This document shows positions 20,583 to 29,222 of a DNA stretch of 41,645 nucleotides, in pieces. A model generated the notes under the pieces. It was not told where the DNA came from, did not search any database, and was given only the letters and a program-made list of their open reading frames with translations. This DNA comes from Akkermansia muciniphila (GTDB taxonomy: Bacteria > Verrucomicrobiota > Verrucomicrobiia > Limisphaerales > SIBE01), in NCBI GenBank assembly GCA_945861765.1, contig CAMAWP010000019.1:1-41645 (forward strand), given 5' to 3'. The first letter of the stretch is position 1, and each line of letters opens with the position of its first letter. The translations under genes were made by a program, and so were the position numbers.

Positions 20583-23530
20583 GGAATGAACAAAAACTCG
20601 TTGGCGTTCAGCACGGCCCGGCAAAGCGCGGGCAAACCGTGTTCCTCTGCGAACGGCACGGCGCTCTCCGCTTCCGCACGCCCTGGCGCCCGGTTGAAGG
20701 CCAGTTGCCACGCCAGTTGCACCTGGGCTCTGAGATCCCGTCCGGCCTCCTTTTTAAGCCGCTCGGAAAACTTTTCGGACTGCTGAATGACGAACCGGCT
20801 ATTGAAGAGATTCAACGCCTGCAATGGGGTCGTGGACACGCTGCGTCTGGGCATGACGAGACTGCCGTCGGGACAATCGAACGCGCCAAAGATGCCGTCC
20901 TGCTCCATGCGGACCTTGAAGGCGTAAACCATCCGGCGCGATTCAGCCGCGCTGAAATCCTCCTTGGGGTGGTAGTGATAAACATTTTCGCGATCCACGT
21001 TGTGAAGGAAAAAACCCGGCCCCCCGGCGGTGCGGTCGAGGTTGCCGCTGACGGCGAGGATGCTGTCCCGGATGGACTCGGCCTCGAGTCGGCGCGGCGG
21101 GAAGCGCCAGAGCAAACGGCTGCCGGCATCCACACTCAAAGCTTCTGCGCGCGGCGCGCTTGATTGGCGCCACGTTGCTGAGGTGAGAATCCGTCGTTGC
21201 AGCGCTTTGACGCTCCAGCCGCGCGCGATGAATTCGCTGGCCAGCCAGTCGAGCAACTCGGGATGCGAGGGCCGCGCGCCGTTCTTCCCGAAGTCGTTGG
21301 GCGTGTCCACGAATCCGACGCCGAAGTGGTGCTGCCAGACGCGGTTGACCCAGACGCGGGGCGTCAGCGGATTTTCCGGGCTGGTGATCCAATCCGCCAG
21401 TTTCAGGCGGCGCTCCCGCTCCGGGGTATTCGTAGTCAGCGTGAGCGGCTGGAACACGGCCGGCGTGCCGGGCGCTACCGTTTCGCGCTGCTGCATCGGG
21501 TCGCCACGGTCAAGCCGATAGGTGGCGCCGGGCTGAGTGAACTTGCCGGCATAGACCATCGGCGGCTTGGCCAAAGAGTCGCGCCGCCCGCGCGCTTCTT
21601 CAAGTTCGGCCAGCCACTTTCTGGCTTGTTCGGCTTCCGCCACGGAGGCGCTTTCGAAGCGATACACCGGACCCGTTGGCTTCGCAGCCTTGCCGGTGAA
21701 GGGTTCGCGGTCATCGGAACTCGCCACTTGTTGCCACGTGTTGAAATCGCGAGCGGCTTCGATTCGATACTTCGTCGCGAGGCGGTCGCCAAATGCCCCT
21801 TCGCGGTCGCGGCCCCACACGACGCGTTCGAGGCGCTCCACCTTCGGGAACTCCAACTGCACCCAGCCGCGTCCGCCTTCATTGGAAATCCAGGACCAAC
21901 TGTTCCCGAACTTGCCGTCGTTGAGATGTTCCAGTTTGTGAATCTCGAACCCGGACAGCGTGCCTGAGGCGGTGGCCTTCGCGCCAGCGCTCGCCAAAGC
22001 GGCGTTGCGGCCGCCAGCCCAGACTTCCAGTTCATCCAGGCATGGCTCGCCGGAATTCGAGGCGAGCACCGTGAAGCGAACGAACTTGGCTTCGACGGGC
22101 GCAAGGATTTCCTCGTTTTGCCGCGCGTTGACCGGCGGGCGCAGCGCGCCGGGAGTGGGGTTGTTGGCGGCGCCCGCCGTGGAGGGTTTGACGAGGAAGG
22201 GCGCCAGCCGGCGCTCCAGTTTTCCGATGGCGCCGTCAAGTTCTGCCAGCCGCGTCTGGTCCTCGGATGGGATGGGCAGCGCGCGTTCGCCATGTTTCAC
22301 GCCCGCGAACAAGGCGGCCATGGAGTAATACTCTCGATGCGCGATGGGATCGAACTTGTGCGAATGACAACGGGCGCAGCCGAGCGTGAGACCGAGAAAG
22401 GTTGTGCCCGTCGTGCCGACCATGTCGTCGAGTTCGTCCGCGCGCTGCTGTGCGGTCAGCACGGGGTCGGGACTGCCCACAATGTCCACCGGGCCGCCGA
22501 CGAGGAAGCCGGTGGCCACGTCCACGCCCAGAGCGTCGCCGGCGAGTTGCTCACGGACGAACACGTCGTAGGGCTTATCGTCGTTGAAAGCAGCGATCAC
22601 GTAATCGCGGAATCGCCACGCGTTGGGACGCTCGCGGTTAGTCTCGAACCCGTTGCTCTCCGCGAAGCGAATCACATCGAGCCAATGGCGACCCCAGCGT
22701 TCACCGTAGCGTGGGTCATCGAGCGCCTTGTCCACCAGACGCTCGAAGGCGTCCGGCCTGGCGTCGGTCACGAAAGCCGCGACCTCTTCCGGAGCCGGAG
22801 GCATGCCGAGCATGACGAAGTAGAGCCGGCGGATGAGCGTGACACGGTCGGCTTCGGGCGAGGCGGTCAGTGCTTTCCCGGCCAGCTTGGCGGTGATGAA
22901 CGCATCAATCGGGTTCGCGACAGGTGAAGTGTTTGGCACTGAAGCGGGTGCCAGCGGGCGCACGACGGGTCGAAACGCCCAGTGCAATGCCGCGGGATCC
23001 GCCTCTCCACGCTTGCCCTCCGGCCAGGCGGCACCCTGATCGATCCATGCGCGCAGCAAGGCAACCTGTTCAGACGAGAGACGTTTGCCTTCCTCCGCCG
23101 GCGGCATAACGATTTCCTTGTCCAGACCGGCGACAAACCGGATGAGCGGGCTCTCGGCGCTCTGGCCGGGGATGATGGCCGGCGCGTGATTTTCGCCGCC
23201 GCGCAGAGCGGCGCCCCTGCTGTCGAGCCGCAATCCGCCTTTCTGCTTTTCGAGTCCATGGCAAGCATGGCAATGCTTTTGGAGAATCGGTTCGATGTCT
23301 CTGACGAAATCGACCGTCGTTCCGGCCGAGGGCGCAAGCGCGGGGCGGTCAATGTCTCCAACACCGGCGATGAGGCAGAAGCCGGTCGCCCAACTCAAGC
23401 AGCCCAACGTCCGGATGACGATAATCGTCCGGTCGAGCGTTGAACTTCGGCCGCCACGAAGAGCGGCGCCGACGAGGGTCGAGTGGTGTTGTGTGGTCAC
23501 GTTCAACCTCTGGAGTCTGGCCTGCAACAT
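20579..23530 (-). CDS. Cytochrome/DUF1549/discoidin/DUF1553 protein
   Basis: This 983-residue exported protein has a hydrophobic segment at about 35-57. An N-terminal cytochrome domain has heme motif CHACH at residues 87-91. DUF1549 (about 145-400) includes the second CxxCH ([12 protein letters not shown], about 385). A discoidin/F5-8C-like module spans about 473-610 ([54 protein letters not shown]). DUF1553 runs from about 715 ([18 protein letters not shown]). The discoidin module is strikingly close to the one in the sensor kinase gene of the same locus, including the LRPPV lead-in. ATG at 23530 is the only Met start; a GTG at 23500 would also retain the signal region. The pseudopilin gene ends 12 bases upstream and the DUF1501 gene overlaps by 4 bases, so the three form one unit. 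Confidence 0.92.
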   Translation of the reverse strand: MLQARLQRLNVTTQHHSTLVGAALRGGRSSTLDRTIIVIRTLGCLSWATGFCLIAGVGDIDRPALAPSAGTTVDFVRDIEPILQKHCHACHGLEKQKGGLRLDSRGAALRGGENHAPAIIPGQSAESPLIRFVAGLDKEIVMPPAEEGKRLSSEQVALLRAWIDQGAAWPEGKRGEADPAALHWAFRPVVRPLAPASVPNTSPVANPIDAFITAKLAGKALTASPEADRVTLIRRLYFVMLGMPPAPEEVAAFVTDARPDAFERLVDKALDDPRYGERWGRHWLDVIRFAESNGFETNRERPNAWRFRDYVIAAFNDDKPYDVFVREQLAGDALGVDVATGFLVGGPVDIVGSPDPVLTAQQRADELDDMVGTTGTTFLGLTLGCARCHSHKFDPIAHREYYSMAALFAGVKHGERALPIPSEDQTRLAELDGAIGKLERRLAPFLVKPSTAGAANNPTPGALRPPVNARQNEEILAPVEAKFVRFTVLASNSGEPCLDELEVWAGGRNAALASAGAKATASGTLSGFEIHKLEHLNDGKFGNSWSWISNEGGRGWVQLEFPKVERLERVVWGRDREGAFGDRLATKYRIEAARDFNTWQQVASSDDREPFTGKAAKPTGPVYRFESASVAEAEQARKWLAELEEARGRRDSLAKPPMVYAGKFTQPGATYRLDRGDPMQQRETVAPGTPAVFQPLTLTTNTPERERRLKLADWITSPENPLTPRVWVNRVWQHHFGVGFVDTPNDFGKNGARPSHPELLDWLASEFIARGWSVKALQRRILTSATWRQSSAPRAEALSVDAGSRLLWRFPPRRLEAESIRDSILAVSGNLDRTAGGPGFFLHNVDRENVYHYHPKEDFSAAESRRMVYAFKVRMEQDGIFGAFDCPDGSLVMPRRSVSTTPLQALNLFNSRFVIQQSEKFSERLKKEAGRDLRAQVQLAWQLAFNRAPGRAEAESAVPFAEEHGLPALCRAVLNANEFLFIP

Positions 23531-23542
23531 CCTCTCCAGCCA

Positions 23543-24403
23543 TCAGTCTTCCCGGATGGAAGCACGCTCTGACATAAAGACCATATCAAGGTTTCTGGGC
23601 GAAGGAACGACCAAGGGCATCGACTGATTCTTCACCGGTTGCCTGGTGCGCGGATCCAGCCACTTGTGAACTTCAGCGTGTCCATCCGCGAAGCTCAACC
23701 CCCCCGATCCATTGTGAGTGCTGGCGGGATAATCGATAATGTAAATCCGCGTGGGCGCCACGCCGTCGTTCATGGCGACTGCAAAATCGCCGAAGTTGAT
23801 GCCGTCGGGATGTTCGTCAATGAACACATAGGCTTTTGACGGGCCCATGAGCGTGATGTCAGACGACTTGCGGAAGACGCGGTATTTCTTCTGGGTCAGG
23901 TAGTGCAGCCAGTCATTCCGTGAATTCATCGCCTGGCTCAAGGAAATGCTGCGCACGCGCGGATAGGGCCGGCCGTTAATGATGACTTTGCTTGGATCGG
24001 CCGGGCACTTGTAGATGCCCGTTGCCTGCGTGTACGGCCACAGCTTCGCATAATTCGGATCTTTCAGGTAAAGAACATTCGTGTTGTGTTCGTTCTTCGG
24101 ATCATAATTGATGATGCCCCGGACCCAGCCGGCGCGTTTGTCTTCCATATCGTTCCAAACCAAATTATCGCTGAAATCATCCGCGTACATGATCCACCCC
24201 AAGGTCAACTGCTTCATGTTGCTCAGGCACTGAATTCCCTGCGCTTTGGTCTTGGCCTTGGAAAGAGCCGGGAGCAGCATGCCGGCCAGGATCGCGATGA
24301 TCGCGATCACGACCAGGAGCTCGATGAGCGTGAAAGCGCCGAACGCAGTGCGAGATTGGGGAGTGAGCTTGGTTTTACAGGCGGGGAATTGGGTAGTGCT
24401 CAT
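23543..24403 (-). CDS. H-X9-DG prepilin-like protein
   Basis: This 286-residue protein starts at the ATG at 24403 (24430 is an alternative). It has a type IV prepilin/pseudopilin N-terminus, [20 protein letters not shown], followed by the amphipathic helix [21 protein letters not shown]. Near the C-terminus is the H-X9-DG signature, [12 protein letters not shown], typical of the very numerous verrucomicrobial and planctomycetal prepilin-like proteins. These are probably processed by a prepilin peptidase and displayed by a type II secretion-like machine; their individual roles are unknown. It leads the operon with the cytochrome/discoidin and DUF1501 genes, and a palindrome (24522-24537) lies about 118 bases upstream. 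Confidence 0.92.
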   Translation of the reverse strand: MSTTQFPACKTKLTPQSRTAFGAFTLIELLVVIAIIAILAGMLLPALSKAKTKAQGIQCLSNMKQLTLGWIMYADDFSDNLVWNDMEDKRAGWVRGIINYDPKNEHNTNVLYLKDPNYAKLWPYTQATGIYKCPADPSKVIINGRPYPRVRSISLSQAMNSRNDWLHYLTQKKYRVFRKSSDITLMGPSKAYVFIDEHPDGINFGDFAVAMNDGVAPTRIYIIDYPASTHNGSGGLSFADGHAEVHKWLDPRTRQPVKNQSMPLVVPSPRNLDMVFMSERASIRED

Positions 24404-24521
24404 AGGAGAATACGCGGCAGGTTCAACCACAGGGTTAGAGTCGATTACGACATCGTTAAGGTTGAGGTTCTCATTTCTTGTTCACCGCCAGGCAAGATAT
24501 CGCAACTCGGAGCATTAACAA

Positions 24522-24537
24522 TCCCCCGTTTGGGGGA
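24522..24537. promoter_or_regulatory. 7-2-7 palindrome, candidate response-regulator operator (site A)
   Basis: TCCCCCG-TT-TGGGGGA is a near-perfect inverted repeat with two 7-base half-sites and a 2-base centre. It lies 118 bases ahead of the pseudopilin start, between that gene and the end of the response-regulator gene. Read on the minus strand, the right half is followed by TTGTT, and the second copy (32840-32855) is followed by TGGTT. The NarL-family assignment is inference from geometry. Confidence 0.6.
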
Positions 24538-24626
24538 GTAAATCTTCAATCCGTCGCGCGCGCTCCGGTCTGCGCCTCGGGTGCGCAATGGCAGACCCAA
24601 CACATGTAAGCAAAAGGCCCGTCTCA

Positions 24627-25256
24627 TTATTTGCTGTAGTATTTGCAGGCGGCGGCGGTGCGAGACCGGACGTGCAGCTTATCATAGATGCTCTTCAAAT
24701 GGGAGCGAACCGTCTCCACGCTCACCGAAAGGAAATTGGCAATTTCTTTGTTGATGTAGCCTTTAGCCACGTAGGCCAGAACCTCCTTTTCGCGCTTGGA
24801 AAGATTCTCGGATTCCTTTGGGGAAGGGCCTTGCTTTTGAAAGGATTGGGCCACTTTGCGCGCCACACTGCTCGACATCGGTGCTCCGCCCCGGGTCACT
24901 TCTTGGATGGCCTTCAAGATTTCATCCGGCGGAGTGCGTTTTAACAGATAGCCGCTGGCGCCAGCTTGCAGAGCACGGAAAACCTGATCGCTGTCGTCAT
25001 AGACCGTCAGCATGACAATCTCCAGTTTGGGCAGGATGTCCTTTAGGCGTTGCACGCACTCGACCCCGGACATGCCTGGAAGATTGATGTCCATCAGCAC
25101 CGCGTCCGGCATTTCTTTTGGAATCCCGGCGAGGGCTGCCTCCCCTGAGGAATAAGAGCCGAGACAACAAAAGCCGCTGGCCTCATCGACCACCCGGGCC
25201 AAGGCCGTTGAAATCCGTGGATCATCCTCGACGATAGCGATGCGAATAGACATCAA
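24627..25256 (-). CDS. NarL/LuxR-family response regulator
   Basis: This 209-residue response regulator is of typical length. Receiver domain: acidic pocket E10-D11-D12, phosphoacceptor D56 (MDINLPG), T84 and K106. C-terminal LuxR-type helix-turn-helix at about 151-205 (LSKREKEVLAYVAKGYINKE, VSVETVRSHLKSIYDKLHV). Its start overlaps the end of the kinase gene by 4 bases (ATGA), so the two are a cognate pair. NarL-type regulators bind 7-2-7 inverted repeats, and two such palindromes lie upstream of the units on either side, which makes this protein the obvious candidate regulator. ATG codons at 25256 and 25253 are both possible starts. Confidence 0.96.
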   Translation of the reverse strand: MMSIRIAIVEDDPRISTALARVVDEASGFCCLGSYSSGEAALAGIPKEMPDAVLMDINLPGMSGVECVQRLKDILPKLEIVMLTVYDDSDQVFRALQAGASGYLLKRTPPDEILKAIQEVTRGGAPMSSSVARKVAQSFQKQGPSPKESENLSKREKEVLAYVAKGYINKEIANFLSVSVETVRSHLKSIYDKLHVRSRTAAACKYYSK

Positions 25257-28200
25257 GCAACCGGATGCAGCGATGGATTGAGCTGGAGCACGAGTCTAAT
25301 TTTTGTCCCCTGGCCGGACGCGCTCTCCACCTCCAACTTACCCCCGGCCTGTTCCAGCCGTTTTCTCATGTTGGGCAAGCCGTTGCCGGGAGCGGGCCGC
25401 AAAACTTGCTGCGCATTAAAGCCGCAGCCATTGTCCTCGATGGCGATGGAAAAGATACTCTCTTGCACCGACAATCGAATCCAAACCTCAGATGCCCCTG
25501 AATGTTTGACGATGTTGTTCAGGGCCTCTTTCACTGTCAGGTAGAGGTTGTGACGAACTTCCGCGGTAAGCGCAATTTCGGGCAGCAGCGTCGGCACATC
25601 GATACGACAACGGATTGGAGTAAAACGGAGAAATTCCACAGCGAATTTCGGGAGATAATCTGCCAATTGGTCGAGCGTGTCGTTCTTGGGATTGACGGCC
25701 CAGACGATGGCTTCCATGGTTTGGACAATCTGTCGTGCGCCGGTGGAAATCTGCCGAAAGTTCGCTTCCACATAGCGGGGAGCGGCGCTGTTTTTTTGGC
25801 CGAGATCGCTGAGGAGCGAAATCTGTGTCAGGCCGGCGCCCAAGTCGTCATGAAGGTCTCGCGCGATGCGGGTGCGCTCCTTTTCCAAGCTATGCTGGCG
25901 TTCGAGTCGTTCTAATTTGGTTTGGAGGTTTTTCCACACGATATAGCGGGCGGCGCCACCCAAGGCGGCGACAGTGGCCAGACCCGCGAAGCAAAGGAAC
26001 CACCAAGTTTTCCAAAACGGCGGAAGCACGATCAAGCCAAGCGAGGCGCCGGTTTCATTCCAAACGCCATCGTTATTGCTGGCCGTCACCCGGAAACGAT
26101 ATGGGCCGGCCGGCAGATGCGTATAGACCGCCGCCCGGCGTGTGCCACTCTCAATCCAAGTCTTGTCCAAACCTTCCATCCGGTACTTAAACTTGATCTT
26201 CTCAGGAGCGACAAAGCTCAGCGCTGTATAACGGAATTCCAAGCGTTGAACTCCAGGCAGAATCCGGATCGGATGGGACAAGATGGGAGGTTGGAGATCA
26301 GAGGCTGCCTCTGGGCGCAGTTCTCCGTCGATCAACATCTCCTCGATGACCACCGGCGGCAACGATTCATTCAGGGTGATATGTCTCGGGTCCACTCTCA
26401 CCACCCCCTTGACCGTGGAAAACCAGAGTGTGCCATCGCTCGCCTTCAGGCCCGCGGGATGAAAGCCGCCGGTGCATTCCAGACTCTCCATTCCTTCGTC
26501 TTTGCCGTACGAGACGGGATGCACAGAGGAAATCCTCCGGTCGGCCACGTGCAAGAGGTCCTGTTTTTTGATGCGGCTAATTCCCTGATTGGAGCCGAGC
26601 CAAAGGTGGCCTTGATCATCTTCGAGGATCTGCGAAATCACATTATCGATCAACCCCTGGCGAGTCGTTATGCTAAGGAATTGTCCCCCTTTCCAAAGAC
26701 TTAACCCGCCACTGGTGCCGATCCACAGAGTTTTTTCGGCATCCCAATAAAGCGTTCGGACAAAATCGCTGGCCAGCCCATCCTTGCGCGTGCAGGCAGA
26801 AAACTTCCCATCAGTCAGGCGATTCAAACCACCGCCGCTGGTGCCGATCCAGATTGTTCCGGGGCGCTCTTCGATAATGGCCGTGACAAAGTTCGCAGAC
26901 AAACCCTCTTTGGCGCCGTACTGCACGAATGCTCCGTCGCGAAAGTAATTCAGTCCTCCGGCGTAAGTGCCAATCCACAGCCCGCCCGACGAGTCTTCGC
27001 AAAGGGCCGCAATCACGTTGTCGGAAAGCCCATCGGCTTTCACGAAATTGACGATCTTGTCTCCGGTTTTCTGAAACAACCCGCCGCCCCAAGTGCCGAT
27101 CCAAAGACGGCCTTGCTGTCCCGCACACACCGACCAGATACATTCGTTATCGAGCAGATAGTTCACGTGATAAGGCGCAAAAACGTCGTGACGCCAAAGA
27201 TTCAATCCGCCGCAGTTCGACCCGATCCAGACCTGTTTCTCGTGATCCTCGGCTAAAGACATCGCCACGTCGTGCGACAAACCGTGGCGCGTGGTGAAGG
27301 TGGACAGCTTTTTCGCTTTGAGCCGGAGCAATCCGCCGCCGTTTGTTCCGACCCAAATGTTTCCTTCCCGATCTTCGAAGATGGAGGTCACGGAGTTGTT
27401 GGACAAACCTTCCTGAGTGGTAAAAACGGTGAACTTCCCGTCGCGCAGCCGGCTGAGTCCGCCCGAGGCTGTTCCCACCCAAACGTCGCCGTTGCGGGCC
27501 TCAAAGATTTCCCAAACCATGTCCGGCAACAAGCCGTGCTCCTTCCCAAAGACCGTCGCCTGTCCGTCCTTCATGCGCGCCACGTAGCCATTCGCCCCGC
27601 CGATCCAAACGCTGCCGGAGAATCCTTCGTGAAGGGAAGACAACGAGCTGAAACGGGCCGGCTCACCTTCAAAAGGCGGGACGGTCTCCCGGCCCTCTTT
27701 CAAGAGACTCAGGGTTGCCGTGAGGACCCAGAGATTGGCGGAACGATCTGCGCAAATCCGATAGACCGCGCGGGAGGCCAGTCCAAAGTGGTTGCGGTCT
27801 TCGATGATTTGTCCGTTCCGCAGGCAGTTCAAGCCGGAGGCAGTTCCAACCCACAAGTTGCCCGCGCTATCTTCCGTCATCGAGAGGACCACGTTGTCCG
27901 ACAATCCTGCGCTGGCGGTGTAGGGGGTGAACTGGCCGCCACGGTAACGGATCAAACCTCCTCCTTCTGTACCAATCCAGAGCGCTCCGGCGCGATCTTC
28001 GTACAAGCAGACAATGCGAGGATTGAGGAGTCCTTGAGCTTCTCCAAAAACGACAAACCGAACTCCGTCAAAGCGGACCAAACCGTTAAACGTGCCCAGC
28101 CAAAGATAACCATCCCGCGTTTGCAGAATGGCTCGGATCGTGTTGCTCGGTAGCCCATTTTCCGTTTGCCAGACATTGAAAGTGTATTCTCCGGAAACCG

Positions 28201-28297
28201 ATACGGAATCGTCCGGCGCGAGTGTGGTACCGACGGGCGCGAATCGATTCACAGTTATACGCTGGCCTGGATTGACGCCAAAATACTCCGCGCCCAT
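25253..28297 (-). CDS. Propeller-type sensor histidine kinase, main part
   Basis: This is the frame-intact part of the kinase, 1014 codons from the ATG at 28297, which probably is not the true start. Order: about a dozen Reg_prop blades (for example GNIWVGTNGGGLLRL, GTIWIGTSGGGLNRL), a Y_Y_Y domain (LEFRYTALSFVAPEKIKFKY), a transmembrane helix (WWFLCFAGLATVAALGG), a HisKA_3 dimerisation domain with phosphoacceptor H816 (RIARDLHDDLGAG) and a HATPase domain (EALNNIVKHSG, EDNGCGFN, GNGLPNMRKRLE). This is the architecture of kinases that sense extracytoplasmic polymers in Bacteroidetes and PVC bacteria. Upstream of 28297 the same frame continues meaningfully (DWKLVASSADRKPLE) and links to the discoidin segment at 28352-28952 after removal of one base. 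It overlaps the response-regulator gene by 4 bases. Confidence 0.94.
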   Translation of the reverse strand: MGAEYFGVNPGQRITVNRFAPVGTTLAPDDSVSVSGEYTFNVWQTENGLPSNTIRAILQTRDGYLWLGTFNGLVRFDGVRFVVFGEAQGLLNPRIVCLYEDRAGALWIGTEGGGLIRYRGGQFTPYTASAGLSDNVVLSMTEDSAGNLWVGTASGLNCLRNGQIIEDRNHFGLASRAVYRICADRSANLWVLTATLSLLKEGRETVPPFEGEPARFSSLSSLHEGFSGSVWIGGANGYVARMKDGQATVFGKEHGLLPDMVWEIFEARNGDVWVGTASGGLSRLRDGKFTVFTTQEGLSNNSVTSIFEDREGNIWVGTNGGGLLRLKAKKLSTFTTRHGLSHDVAMSLAEDHEKQVWIGSNCGGLNLWRHDVFAPYHVNYLLDNECIWSVCAGQQGRLWIGTWGGGLFQKTGDKIVNFVKADGLSDNVIAALCEDSSGGLWIGTYAGGLNYFRDGAFVQYGAKEGLSANFVTAIIEERPGTIWIGTSGGGLNRLTDGKFSACTRKDGLASDFVRTLYWDAEKTLWIGTSGGLSLWKGGQFLSITTRQGLIDNVISQILEDDQGHLWLGSNQGISRIKKQDLLHVADRRISSVHPVSYGKDEGMESLECTGGFHPAGLKASDGTLWFSTVKGVVRVDPRHITLNESLPPVVIEEMLIDGELRPEAASDLQPPILSHPIRILPGVQRLEFRYTALSFVAPEKIKFKYRMEGLDKTWIESGTRRAAVYTHLPAGPYRFRVTASNNDGVWNETGASLGLIVLPPFWKTWWFLCFAGLATVAALGGAARYIVWKNLQTKLERLERQHSLEKERTRIARDLHDDLGAGLTQISLLSDLGQKNSAAPRYVEANFRQISTGARQIVQTMEAIVWAVNPKNDTLDQLADYLPKFAVEFLRFTPIRCRIDVPTLLPEIALTAEVRHNLYLTVKEALNNIVKHSGASEVWIRLSVQESIFSIAIEDNGCGFNAQQVLRPAPGNGLPNMRKRLEQAGGKLEVESASGQGTKIRLVLQLNPSLHPVA

Positions 28298-28952
28298 TTC
28301 CAGCGGCTTCCGGTCCGCGGAAGATGCGACCAGTTTCCAATCCCCCCCATGCCTCGGCCACTTCGATTTTGTACTCCGTCACCAGCCGGTCGATGAACTT
28401 GCTTTCCCGGTCCCGGCCCCAAACTACCTTATTGATGTTTTCGACTGCCGGCAATTCGATGACCACCCAACCTTTGCCTGCTTCGTTTGAAATCCAACTG
28501 CGTCCGTTGCCGTAAACACCATCGTTGATGTGTTCCAGCTTGTGAATCCCGTATCCTGGCAAGGTGCCTGAGGCAGTGACTTTTCCGCCGGCCCTGGCTA
28601 GAGCGACGTTGCGCGGTTCTGGATTCGCCGTGAAGATTTCCAGCTCGTCCAGGCAAGGCTCGCCCCGGTTTGTCTTGAGAATCGTGAAGCGAACAAACCT
28701 GGCGTTAACTGGAGGAAATTCATCGACGTTCCGGCGCGAGTGAACTGGCGGACGCAAGGCCGTGGTGAAGTTGGAGCGACTGCCGCTGTCGTTGGTTCCC
28801 ACCAGGGAACGCTCAGCAAGATTCTTAGAATCAGGCCCAGCAGCTTGCATCTGCGGAAGCAAAACGCAGATCACGCTCGCGCCGAGGAAAGGGAGATGCA
28901 GAGTTCGCCAAACGCCCGGCCATTCTCTCTTTGTTTCATGGGTGGCGAGCAT
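28086..28952 (-). CDS. N-terminal discoidin part of the sensor kinase, separated by a frameshift
   Basis: From ATG 28952 the frame encodes an N-terminal export segment (LHLPFLGASVICVLLPQMQAAG) and a discoidin-like module: ARFVRFTILKTNRGEPCLDE, GIHKLEHINDGVYGNGRSWI and [19 protein letters not shown]. Just after YKIEVAEAWG it meets a run of seven G (28342-28348 as C on the plus strand). Beyond that the literal frame gives Arg-rich sequence and stops at 28086. Dropping one G continues into GDWKLVASSADRKPLE and then the propeller kinase frame; the paralogous module at 21.7 kb has [14 protein letters not shown] at the same point. The intact gene would be about 1232 codons, 25253-28952. Either the sequence has an indel error or the gene is frameshifted in this strain. 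Confidence 0.85.
   Translation of the reverse strand: MLATHETKREWPGVWRTLHLPFLGASVICVLLPQMQAAGPDSKNLAERSLVGTNDSGSRSNFTTALRPPVHSRRNVDEFPPVNARFVRFTILKTNRGEPCLDELEIFTANPEPRNVALARAGGKVTASGTLPGYGIHKLEHINDGVYGNGRSWISNEAGKGWVVIELPAVENINKVVWGRDRESKFIDRLVTEYKIEVAEAWGGLETGRIFRGPEAAGNGRGVFWRQSRPAYNCESIRARRYHTRAGRFRIGFRRIHFQCLANGKWATEQHDPSHSANAGWLSLAGHV
28342..28348 (-). other. G7 homopolymer at the kinase frameshift
   Basis: Seven C on the plus strand (G on the coding strand) lie exactly where homology switches frame between the discoidin segment and the propeller segment. A six-base run would fuse both frames. Confidence 0.8.
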
Positions 28953-29222
28953 CAAGAGCTTCTTATGCCGTTTTGAAAACTTCGAATCAAGCTCTGGCGC
29001 GTTGAGAATCCTTTCCGGGCGCGTCAGCAAATTGTCGCCACCGGCGGGCTTTCCGGCTGCGGTCCAAGCCGACATCCTCTCACCCGAAGCCTTTTGGAGC
29101 GCGGGGGAAGCGAAGCGCGGCACGGCTTTGGGCGCTCTGGACCCGTGCCGGCAAAGCCCCAGTCAATGGGCCGTCGCCACTCCGCTCTGTCGGCGCGCTC
29201 CCAATTGCGGGATAAAGGCCGC
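28953..29222. other. Gap upstream of the kinase gene
   Basis: These 270 bases lie between the five-repeat gene and the kinase. The minus-strand frame of the kinase stays open to 29123, but the residues are low quality. I see no TCCCCCG-type palindrome and no clear promoter here, so the kinase may be read from its own unseen promoter or through from the five-repeat gene. Confidence 0.5.

Noticed and set aside
28342-28348. Programmed ribosomal frameshifting in the G7 run
   Set aside because: I saw no stimulatory pseudoknot or classical slippery heptamer; an indel or phase variation explains the data more simply.
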